DNA from: Bacilli bacterium
Lineage (GTDB): Bacteria > Bacillota_I > Bacilli_A > ML615J-28 > CAG-313
Length of the DNA stretch: 7,660 bases
Assembly: GCA_900752975.1 (NCBI GenBank)
Contig: CAADXH010000106.1
Coordinates: 1 to 7,660, forward strand
Direction of reading: 5' to 3'
Below, piece by piece: positions 1 to 5,268 of the stretch (the first letter of the stretch is position 1; the number at the start of each line of letters is the position of its first letter). Below the pieces are notes generated by a model that was given only the letters and a program-made list of their open reading frames with translations, was not told where the DNA came from and did no database searches. A program made the translations under genes and the position numbers.

Positions 1-4
1 TCAT
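1..4 (-). CDS. Possible start of an outward-facing gene, rest off the left edge
   Basis: On the minus strand an ATG (4 down to 2) is preceded by an AAAGGA-type ribosome site (plus positions about 9-14) at a normal short spacing. Only the start codon and one further base lie in the window, so the product cannot be known. The 31-bp sequence at 18-48, which recurs inverted at the right edge, lies directly upstream of this start. That is the arrangement expected for the 5' region of an insertion-sequence gene or a gene sharing an operator, but this is inference. Confidence 0.25.
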
Positions 5-17
5 GAGAGTCCTTTCT

Positions 18-48
18 CAAAACCCATACGATGATTGACAAACCGTCA
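18..48 (-). repeat. Left copy of a window-flanking inverted repeat
   Basis: The reverse complement of these 31 bases reads TGACGGTTTGTCAATCATCG, then T, then ATGGGTTTTG. The same 21-base and 10-base blocks occur on the plus strand at 7578-7598 and 7622-7631. There they are separated by 23 extra bases that this copy lacks. Both copies face outward. The left copy sits between the hairpin at 49-82 and a minus-strand start codon at 4. Its identity is not recognised; an insertion-sequence end is the leading guess. Confidence 0.6.
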
Positions 49-82
49 GTGTTCGTGTACACAATCTAGTGTACACGAACAC
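49..82. repeat. Perfect 14-bp inverted repeat (hairpin) at the RHS junction
   Basis: GTGTTCGTGTACAC (49-62) and GTGTACACGAACAC (69-82) are exact reverse complements around the loop AATCTA. No U tract follows in either direction, so it is not an ordinary terminator. It ends within about ten bases of where RHS-like coding begins. Hairpins of this kind occur at the ends of IS200/IS605-type elements and at some recombination sites. Either could explain its position at the point where the RHS gene is cut. Confidence 0.7.
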
Positions 83-90
83 ACAAAACA

Positions 91-1471
91 TTTACCTATG
101 ATGATGGTCGCTTGACAAATATAAATAAATATGGTATAGTTAAAGAGATTGAATATGATTATCATGGAAATATATGTAATAATGAAAATGGAACTATTAC
201 GTATAATGCAAGAAATTTAATGGAATCGTACGAATTTAATGACCATGCTGAAAGTCCTAGTTATACTCATAGTTACAGAGGATATTATTCATATAATTAT
301 CAAGGAATTAGATATAAAAAGAAGGCTATTGAAGAAGTCACAGGAATGTCACCCATTATAAAAAATATCAGCTACCATTTAAATGGTAGTACAATTTTAG
401 GTGAAGATTGGGCAGATAATAATGGAAATATCAATACGAGAATAAGATACTTTTATGATGCTGAAGGAATTTGTGGACTTAGATATGATGGATATAATTT
501 TACATTAATTAAAGACTCGCTTGGAAATATAAGCAAAGTTATGTATAAAGGTAAAATTATTGGAGAATACCTATACGATGCATGGGGAAATTGCGAAATT
601 AATGAGATTTCTATTGCAAATGAAAGGGATAGATTTGTTTTATATAACAATCCATTTAGATATAAGGGATATTACTATGATTCAGAAAGCGGATTATATT
701 ATTGTCAAACTAGATATTATGATCCAAATTTATGTATTTGGTTAACTCCAGATAGTATTGAGTATCTAACGCCAAAAGTTAATAATGGTGTAAATTTATA
801 TTGTTACTGTAACAATAATCCTGTTATGTACGTAGATCCTAGTGGCCATTTAGCTTGGTGGGTAATTGGTTTAATAATAACAGCAATTTTACTTATTGGT
901 GGAGCAACTTTTGGCGGTATAACAGCTTATCAGCAAGGTCGTGATGTAGGAACAGGAATATGGGAAGGTTTATTATCAGCGGCAATGATTGCGGCTTCTG
1001 CATGGTTAATTGTAGGTAGTTTTTACGTGCCTAATGGAGTGACAAGCAATTTAGGACTTATGATGTTTACATATGGTGCAAATACTCTACTTGGAATGGT
1101 TCAAGCTGGTGCTACACAAATAAGGTATAGTAATAGTAAAGGAGATCATTGGTCATCTAATTTAACTAGATCTTTATATGCTAATATACCAAAAATATAT
1201 ATCTAAAGCTATTCCAAAAACAATCCCTGTTGCCACTCAATTCACTTGGCATATTGGTGAAAAATATCAATATACTATTCCTGGTGAAGGTGGAGTATTT
1301 TATGATTATAGAACAGTTGGAGATGCCTTTTCATTATTTAAAAATTATTTAGGTAAAGAAACAAGATGGTATCAAAAAGTTGGTGCAATTTTAAGTGTAG
1401 GATCATCTCTCATTTCAACGTATAATTCAATTTTTGGGGAACCACAATACGAAGAATGGATAGTTTATTAG
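91..1471 (+). pseudogene. RHS/YD-repeat polymorphic toxin, 5'-truncated and frameshifted
   Basis: This is the C-terminal part of an RHS-family protein, a large surface or secreted shell carrying a variable toxic tip. Reading starts inside a YD repeat (FTYDDGRLTNI); the TTG at 112 is the Leu of GRL and not a true start, and a stop lies in frame at 67-69. YD-type repeats run to about 620 (EYLYDAWGN). The RHS core signature follows: GLYYCQTRYYDP, TPDSIEYL, NLYCYCNNNPVMYVDPSGH (about 690-848). After the core come hydrophobic, Gly-rich segments (about 850-1100), as often seen before toxin tips. At 1191-1195 an A run appears one base too long: the first frame stops at 1204-1206, while the next frame continues as YISKAIPKTIPVATQFTWHI to TAG at 1469-1471. 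Removing one A joins the two as NIPKYISKAIP. I do not recognise the tip. The gene has lost its 5' end and most of the shell. A sequencing error could explain the frameshift but not the truncation. Confidence 0.85.
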
Positions 1472-1484
1472 GAGGTTATTAAAA

Positions 1485-1697
1485 ATGATGAAATTATTTA
1501 AAAACGTTATGATTTTGATTGGTATAATTATATCATTTTCTATATATGAATTTCTATGTCATGATGGTACATTAGATTTTTATGTGATTCTTAAAAGATC
1601 TATAATTCTTGCAATAATAGGTATAATTTTGCTATTGGTTATTGAAATGATAAAACTTCATTGTGGCATAGATTATTTGGAAGGTAAAAATATATGA
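1485..1697 (+). CDS. Small membrane protein, two predicted helices
   Basis: This is a 70-residue protein of unknown function. AGGAGGT at 1470-1476 overlaps the RHS stop codon and lies 8 bases before the ATG at 1485; a second ATG follows at 1488. Two hydrophobic stretches are visible, about residues 5-24 (VMILIGIIISFSIYEF) and 35-54 (ILKRSIILAIIGIILLLVIE), followed by a short polar tail. Its TGA stop (1695-1697) overlaps the ATG of the ankyrin gene as ATGA, so the two are probably translationally coupled. The position directly behind an RHS tip suggests a role with the toxin, for example immunity to a membrane-active tip, but nothing in the sequence proves this. Confidence 0.7.
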   Translation: MMKLFKNVMILIGIIISFSIYEFLCHDGTLDFYVILKRSIILAIIGIILLLVIEMIKLHCGIDYLEGKNI

Positions 1698-2563
1698 AAA
1701 GTAAAAAAATAATTATTCTGTTTTTTTTCTTTTTAATTTCAGTTATTGTTGCTTTTGGAGGATTTATTATGTATCAACACTCAGAAACAAAAAAATTAAT
1801 TAAAGCAATTGATAATAAAGATTATGAAACAATTGAAAGTATTTCTCAAAAAAGAAATTTTAATATAAATAGAAGACCATATTTCATCAAATTTTTTGCT
1901 ACCGCAACAGAACAATGGAATCTTCCTCCATTACACTATGCTTGTGTAAGAGATGATTTAAAGGCTGTAGAAATACTAATTAAATATGGAGCAGATGTCA
2001 ATTTAATAATTGATGATTATTCTCCTATATTATATTGTGTAAGAGGCTCTGATGCTTCAAATTATAATAAGATAATCGATGTATTAATAGATAATAGTGC
2101 GAATGTTTCGTATAAAACCAAGAATAATTTATCTGTATTAGATTTTTTATTATCAGGAGGATCTAATTATAATGAAACATATGTAAACAGTCAGTTTGAA
2201 GTTTTCAAAAAAATAATTGAAATAGACAATACGTTAGCATATAAAGAATTATTAAGAAAAGAATCAATTGGCTCTGGCAATTATTTGCATCGTGCAGTTT
2301 ATTTTAATAACGATAAAATTGTTGATTATTTAATTAATAAATTGAACTTTAATGTTGATGAAATAAATTTGAATAATGAAACTTCTTTAATGATTGCTGC
2401 CAAAGAAAATAATATTGAAACGGTCAAATGTCTTTTGAACAACAATGCAAATGTTACATTAAAAAATAATGATCAAAAAACAGCTTTAGATCTTGCAAGA
2501 GACAATGGTAACTTTGAAATTGTTGAGTTGTTAGAAAATATAAATATTCCAAATAGCAAGTAA
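1694..2563 (+). CDS. Membrane-anchored ankyrin-repeat protein, probable immunity protein
   Basis: This is a 289-residue protein. The N-terminus has Lys residues and then a hydrophobic helix (about residues 5-27, IIILFFFFLISVIVAFGGFI), consistent with a signal anchor and an outward-facing body. Ankyrin-type repeats follow: PPLHYACVRDDLKAVEILIK with YGADVN (about 78-104), then degenerate ones with SPILYCV and SANVSYK, then NYLHRAVYFNNDKIVDYLIN, then ETSLMIAAKENNIETVKCLL with NNANV, then KTALDLARDNGNFEIVELLE at the end. The start is ATG 1694, with GGAAGG at 1679-1684; it overlaps the previous stop by four bases. Ankyrin-repeat proteins are a known class of immunity protein in polymorphic toxin loci, and the position after an RHS tip fits. 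The membrane anchor suggests it would meet its target at or outside the membrane. An unrelated scaffold role is possible. Confidence 0.85.
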   Translation: MKSKKIIILFFFFLISVIVAFGGFIMYQHSETKKLIKAIDNKDYETIESISQKRNFNINRRPYFIKFFATATEQWNLPPLHYACVRDDLKAVEILIKYGADVNLIIDDYSPILYCVRGSDASNYNKIIDVLIDNSANVSYKTKNNLSVLDFLLSGGSNYNETYVNSQFEVFKKIIEIDNTLAYKELLRKESIGSGNYLHRAVYFNNDKIVDYLINKLNFNVDEINLNNETSLMIAAKENNIETVKCLLNNNANVTLKNNDQKTALDLARDNGNFEIVELLENINIPNSK

Positions 2564-2640
2564 TTAGTCGTATAGTAGAACAAGACGGTAATGAAACTGC
2601 GGTATATTATGTACGAGAAATTATAAAAAGGTGGTTGTAA
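2557..2640 (+). pseudogene. Open 27-codon fragment, probable tail of a lost toxin gene
   Basis: Between the ankyrin gene and the 98-residue gene, an open frame reads VEQDGNETAVYYVREIIKRW (2575-2634) and stops at TAA 2638-2640. It opens after a stop at 2554-2556 and has no start codon or ribosome site of its own. Its composition is protein-like (charged, with an amphipathic helix at the end), unlike the surrounding AT-rich spacers. The stop overlaps the ATG of the next gene as TAATG, typical of coupled gene pairs. I infer that it is the 3' end of an earlier toxin tip whose cognate immunity gene is the one downstream. The fragment is short, so chance coding character cannot be ruled out. Confidence 0.4.
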
Positions 2641-2936
2641 TGGAAAACAAAAAAACATTAAAATATACAAAATGTTTTAAAGTACATGAAGAAGAATTAA
2701 CATGGGAATTATTTATAAAATATTTAAATGAAAATATGGAATTTTGTTTTAATTTTAACAATATGACAATTGACATTGCATTCCATTATGAAGGTAAGAA
2801 AAAAGTGTACGAACTAAATATTTCTTCAGAAGACAAAACAACTAATTTAGTATTTGATTCAGTAGATGAACTTATTTATTTTAAAGCATTTAATAATAAA
2901 ACACTTCATGAGATTTGGGATGAATTAGAGAATTAA
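2640..2936 (+). CDS. 98-residue hypothetical protein, probable immunity protein
   Basis: The protein starts at ATG 2640, with AAAGGTGG at 2627-2634 five bases upstream; an in-frame GTG at 2631 lies inside that ribosome site and is less likely. The protein is small, acidic at its end and soluble, with no signal or membrane segment. Visible blocks are ELTWELFIKYLNENMEFCF, IDIAFHYEGKKKVYELNISS, VFDSVDELIYFKAFNNKTL and HEIWDELEN. The pattern of an aromatic-rich beta core followed by F.S.DEL and a closing K.L.EIWDEL helix resembles small immunity proteins seen beside RHS and similar toxins in Bacillota. I cannot name the family. The gene is followed by a strong terminator and coupled through TAATG to the toxin-tail fragment upstream. 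Confidence 0.75.
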   Translation: MENKKTLKYTKCFKVHEEELTWELFIKYLNENMEFCFNFNNMTIDIAFHYEGKKKVYELNISSEDKTTNLVFDSVDELIYFKAFNNKTLHEIWDELEN

Positions 2937-2962
2937 ATAATAAATTAAACGTCTCATTAACT

Positions 2963-3001
2963 AGATGCATTTACTACACTAGTGTAGTGGATGCATCTTT
3001 T
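2963..3001 (+). terminator. Rho-independent terminator of the RHS/immunity unit
   Basis: The 36 bases 2963-2998 fold symmetrically. AGATGCAT pairs with ATGCATCT, two T-G wobbles follow, then ACTACAC pairs with GTGTAGT. The hairpin is followed by TTTT. It begins 27 bases after the stop of the 98-residue gene. Confidence 0.85.
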
Positions 3002-3002
3002 G

Positions 3003-3067
3003 GTTCTGTAAAATCTTTTATGATTTATGAAAAAATATATTAATTGTTTCGAAAAATTTTACAGAAC
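3003..3067. repeat. 65-bp mini-element bounded by 12-bp inverted repeats
   Basis: GTTCTGTAAAAT (3003-3014) and ATTTTACAGAAC (3056-3067) are exact reverse complements around 41 AT-rich bases with no coding potential. The termini loosely resemble GGTTCTG-type insertion-sequence ends. No clear target-site duplication is visible. It could be a miniature transposable element, a deleted insertion sequence or a long-loop hairpin. Confidence 0.5.
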
Positions 3068-3128
3068 TAGAATTAACATTTTTTATATTTTAGAAAACAA
3101 TAAAAAAAGTTGAAAATATACGTTTATA

Positions 3129-3157
3129 TTGTAAATTTATCAAGAAAATGGTATAAT
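3129..3157 (+). promoter_or_regulatory. Promoter before the recombinase remnant
   Basis: TTGTAA (3129-3134), 17 bases, then TATAAT (3152-3157): a near-consensus housekeeping sigma promoter. Transcription should start near 3164. The short hairpin at 3202-3224 lies about 40 bases downstream of that start. Confidence 0.65.
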
Positions 3158-3201
3158 ATTTATGTAGTTACCATTTGGTGGAAATTTAACTTTGTAAAAC
3201 A

Positions 3202-3228
3202 GGACTCCATCAATAGTGGAGTTCTTTA
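3202..3228 (+). terminator. Short hairpin, attenuator-like terminator
   Basis: GGACTCCA (3202-3209) pairs with TGGAGTTC (3217-3224), with one G-T wobble and a 7-base loop, and is followed by TTTATTA. With the promoter at 3129-3157 it would give a transcript of roughly 60-65 bases, or attenuate transcription into the recombinase fragment. The U tract is imperfect, so read-through is likely. Confidence 0.5.
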
Positions 3229-3238
3229 TTACATTATT

Positions 3239-3927
3239 ATGGGGATGAAAAGCAATGAAGTTAGATCATCTTCAAAAACTGGTAAAGGTAGATATAGTTC
3301 AAAATATCCATTAAGTGGTATGTTGATTTGTGGAAACTGCGTAAGCAACTTTAGAAGATATGGAAGAAACTTGGCAAACGGAGAATATGTTCCAACTTGG
3401 ATTTGTACAAAACATCAAAAAAATAGAAAAGATTGTGAGATGAAACCATTAAAGGAAGTAAATATTTTAGAAACATATAAAATGGTTATTGAAGAAAATG
3501 TAGGAACAATTAAGAGTGTTGTCGAATCACTTAAAAATTCTATTGATGAAGAATTAGCGACAATAAATAATGATAATTTAATTCAAATTGAAGAAATGCT
3601 AAATATTGAACGTAAGAAAATAATGAATTTATTTAAAGCAAAAAAAGAAAAAAGATTACTGTAGAAGAATATAATCAAGAATACAGCACGTTAAGTCAAA
3701 TAGTAAAAAAATTAGAACAAGAAGAACTGTATCAAAAAGGTAAACAATTGAAAACGGAAATTAAAAATGAGAATATAAAAGAATTTAAAACCTTATTAGA
3801 TGATGATAAAGTCGATATTACAGACGCAGCGCTAATGAAAAAACTTTTAGAATACATAAAAGTGATTAATAATCATACAATAGAATTTGTATTCACATGT
3901 GGAATAACTGTAACAGAAAAAATATAG
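3239..3927 (+). pseudogene. Large serine recombinase, C-terminal remnant with frameshift
   Basis: This fragment keeps the zinc-ribbon and coiled-coil end of a large serine recombinase, the type that integrates or excises mobile elements. After MKSNEVRSSSKTGKGRYSSK comes YPLSGMLICGNC, then WICTKHQ and DCEM: the CxxC...C...C zinc-ribbon layout of the family. A Lys/Glu-rich helix follows. The first frame stops at 3662-3664. The family sequence continues one base back (ITVEEYNQEYSTLS from 3655) to FVFTCGITVTEKI and TAG at 3925-3927, so one base seems missing from the A runs at 3640-3653. The catalytic resolvase domain and most of the recombinase domain are absent. No ribosome site precedes ATG 3239 or 3245. 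It cannot catalyse recombination. Confidence 0.85.
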
Positions 3928-3959
3928 CCTAGTAGAAATAAAGAATCTACTAGGCATTA
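3927..3959 (+). terminator. Terminator after the recombinase remnant
   Basis: GCCTAGTAGA (3927-3936) pairs perfectly with TCTACTAGGC (3946-3955) around a 9-base loop and begins at the last base of the stop codon. The sequence ATTATTTT follows, an interrupted U tract. The stem is strong and the tail modest. Confidence 0.7.
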
Positions 3960-3968
3960 TTTTGCTAT

Positions 3969-4175
3969 AAAAAAGACTTTTTGTACGAGACGTTTTGTGT
4001 ATCAAAATTAAAAAAAGACCTTTTGTACGAGACGTTTTGTTCATAAGTTTAATAAATTGAAATATTAATTTTAAAGAAAATAAACATTTAGTATATGAAA
4101 AGCGTTGACTTATACCAAATGTTTCATAAAAAAGACTTTTTGTATTAAAAAAAGTTAAAAATAAACATTTAGTAT
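3969..4175 (-). repeat. Array of five short repeats with a common reading frame
   Basis: A 15-base core occurs five times, at 3970-3984, 4012-4026, 4078-4092, 4129-4143 and 4159-4173. On the minus strand it reads ACAAAAAGTCTTTTT or ACTAAATGTTTATTT and encodes TK(S/G/C)LF. The first two copies extend to 29 bases with 28 identical (3970-3998 and 4012-4040). Spacings are 42, 66, 51 and 30 bases, all multiples of three, and no stop interrupts the minus frame from 4182 to about 3850. There is no ribosome site or good start (only a GTG at 4182), so I do not call a gene. Bases 4082-4095 and 4111-4124 also form an inverted repeat (13 of 14). The array may be a regulatory repeat cluster or a decayed repeat peptide. 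Confidence 0.55.
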
Positions 4176-4198
4176 GACACACACATTAAAGTAAATCA

Positions 4199-4231
4199 AG
4201 TTTGATACAATAAAAGTGTCAAACTTTTTTT
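4199..4231 (+). terminator. Strong plus-strand terminator
   Basis: AGTTTGATAC (4199-4208) pairs with GTGTCAAACT (4216-4225), with one T-G wobble and a 7-base loop, followed by a run of T to 4231. No intact plus-strand gene ends just before it. It may serve the recombinase remnant or shield the minus-strand resolvase from convergent transcription. The rest of the gap to 4344 shows nothing I can name. Confidence 0.75.
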
Positions 4232-4344
4232 GTTTTTGTAGGGGTACAAGTCTCATCATTATGTGATAATTTAAAATATTCAGTGTAGATTTTTAAAAAT
4301 TGTATCAAAACTGTGTAATGGTGACTGTAACAATTATATGCTTA

Positions 4345-4379
4345 GGTATGCAAAAATTTGGCAGGGGTATGCAAATTTT
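4345..4379. repeat. Paired GGTATGCAAA repeats at the resolvase 3' end
   Basis: GGTATGCAAAAATTT (4345-4359) and GGTATGCAAATTTT (4366-4379) are direct repeats 21 bases apart, the second overlapping the resolvase stop codon. Within them AAAATTTG (4353-4360) and CAAATTTT (4372-4379) are also inverted repeats that could form a weak AT-rich terminator on the minus strand. They might instead mark the end of the element carrying the resolvase. Confidence 0.4.
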
Positions 4380-4980
4380 AACCTTTTAACGATTTCCTTT
4401 CTTTAACTAATCTAAATAATGTTTCTCTTGATACTATTATTAATTTAGCTGTTTCCATATTATTTATTTCTTTATTAATATATTTATCTAAAACATCGTT
4501 GGTGTTAGGTGGTAGAATAGCTTTTGGTCTACCAAACTTAACACCTTTTTCTTTTGCAATTCTAATTCCTTCAGCTTGTCTTTGTCTAATGTTAGTTCGT
4601 TCATTTTTCACAACAAAAGAAAGTACTTGTAATACCATATCAGATATAAATTTACCAACTAGATTTTTACCTTCGATTCTAGTATCTAGAAGTGGCATAT
4701 CTAACACTTTTATGTCTGCTCCTATTGTTTTAGTAATTCTAGACCATTCTTCTAGAATCATATGATAATTTCTACCTAGATGATCTATTGATTTAATTAT
4801 TAATAAGTCGTCTTTTTTTAATTTCTTAATTAACTTTTGATATTTTGTTCTATCAAAATCCTTTCCTGATTCTTTATCAATATAGATATATTTATCATCT
4901 ATACCTAAAGCCTTAATTTCTTCATATTGTCTATCAATATTTTGTTGTTTTGTTGATACGCGAATATATGCGTAAATCAT
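4378..4980 (-). CDS. Serine resolvase/invertase with an altered active site
   Basis: This 200-residue protein belongs to the Tn3-resolvase/DNA-invertase group, which cuts and rejoins DNA through a serine. The start is ATG 4980 with GGAGGTG seven bases ahead; an upstream in-frame TTG at 4995 overlaps that site and is rejected. The N-terminal catalytic domain has YIRVSTKQQN (R7, S9), D35, FDRTKY (R44) and SIDHLGRN (D66, H67, R70), then IRQRQAEGIRIAKEKGVKFG and GRPK, and an HTH domain (about 155-198, ETAKLIIVSRETLFRLVKE). Length and layout are normal. However, residue 67 (codon CAT, 4782-4780) is His where the family has Arg (Arg68 of gamma-delta resolvase, part of the active site). Catalysis is likely impaired; DNA binding could remain. 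The HTH also has Ile in place of the usual Gly in AKLxGVS. Confidence 0.9.
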   Translation of the reverse strand: MIYAYIRVSTKQQNIDRQYEEIKALGIDDKYIYIDKESGKDFDRTKYQKLIKKLKKDDLLIIKSIDHLGRNYHMILEEWSRITKTIGADIKVLDMPLLDTRIEGKNLVGKFISDMVLQVLSFVVKNERTNIRQRQAEGIRIAKEKGVKFGRPKAILPPNTNDVLDKYINKEINNMETAKLIIVSRETLFRLVKERKSLKG

Positions 4981-5004
4981 GATAATCACCTCCAACTTAT
5001 ATGA

Positions 5005-5104
5005 TGTCTCTAAAGTAGACAGTGAATAAAAATAAAAATATAAAGCAATGATTTGACATGAACCTACCCAAAAATATTGGACACATTTTTATAGAATTCT
5101 ATAG
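5005..5104. promoter_or_regulatory. Candidate resolvase half-sites or insertion-sequence end
   Basis: This stretch upstream of the resolvase holds TGTCT...AGACA as an inverted pair (5005-5009 and 5017-5021), a minus-strand TGTCAAAT (5052-5059), a minus-strand TGTCCAATATT (5074-5084) and the 14-bp perfect palindrome TATAGAATTCTATA (5090-5103). TGTC-led half-sites are typical of resolvase sites. Alternatively, CCCAAAAATATTGGACA (5067-5083) resembles an IS3-family terminus. No clear promoter for the resolvase was seen. Both readings are tentative. Confidence 0.25.
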
Positions 5105-5155
5105 TAAGTGATGGTTTATTAAATTAGTGAATTTTAAGTTAAAAAAACATTGCTT

Positions 5156-5243
5156 AAAAACTCACTATAAAAAAATGCAAAATGCCTCAAAAACTCGCTA
5201 TAAAAAAATGTACATTTTACTTGAAACTCCATATAAAAAAGTG
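5156..5243 (+). repeat. Three 22-bp repeats at 33-bp spacing upstream of the ATPase
   Basis: Units lie at 5156-5177, 5189-5210 and 5222-5243, each built on AACTCxCTATAAAAAAATG. The first two match at 21 of 22 bases and the third is diverged (AAACTCCATATAAAAAAGTG). The spacing is exactly 33 bases, about three helical turns. The third unit forms the spacer of the ATPase promoter, so a protein bound to the array would contact RNA polymerase. An operator or autoregulatory site is plausible. The same bases also code in frame (IKKCTFYL, IKKCIIYL), so the spacing could reflect past translation. Confidence 0.65.
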
Positions 5244-5249
5244 TATAAT
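5221..5249 (+). promoter_or_regulatory. Promoter of the AAA_14 ATPase gene
   Basis: TTGAAA (5221-5226), 17 bases, then TATAAT (5244-5249). The expected start near 5256 falls at the first base of the ribosome site AGAGGTG (5256-5262), so the leader would be only about 13 bases. The third 22-bp repeat fills the spacer and overlaps the -35 box. Confidence 0.6.
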
Positions 5250-5268
5250 TTATTTAGAGGTGATAATT

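Noticed and set aside
453..745. Minus-strand frame at 453-650 and alternative plus frame at 560-745
   Set aside because: Both lie within the clear RHS coding frame, lack ribosome sites and have no recognisable motifs.
2473..2670. Minus-strand open frame
   Set aside because: It runs antisense across the end of the ankyrin gene and the next start, with no ribosome site and a low-complexity product.
3110..3238. N-terminal extension of the recombinase fragment back to 3110
   Set aside because: It would read through the promoter and hairpin at 3129-3228 and has no family resemblance before about 3239.
3969..4175. CRISPR array
   Set aside because: The repeats are too short and diverged, spacings are irregular (30-66 bases), and no cas gene is present.
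3847..4182. A 111-codon minus-strand gene
   Set aside because: It starts only at a GTG without a ribosome site, and its end is antisense to the recombinase remnant and terminator. It is recorded as a repeat array instead.
4499..4765. Plus-strand open frame inside the resolvase
   Set aside because: It is the antisense shadow of well-conserved resolvase coding sequence.
5156..5243. CRISPR array or plasmid replication iterons
   Set aside because: There are only three units, 11-base spacers are far too short for CRISPR, and no replication initiator gene is nearby. The promoter within the third unit points to regulation.
5182..5268. Longer N-terminus of the ATPase starting at 5182
   Set aside because: It would be translated from the repeat array upstream of the promoter, whereas GTG 5269 has a well-placed ribosome site and matches the usual family start.
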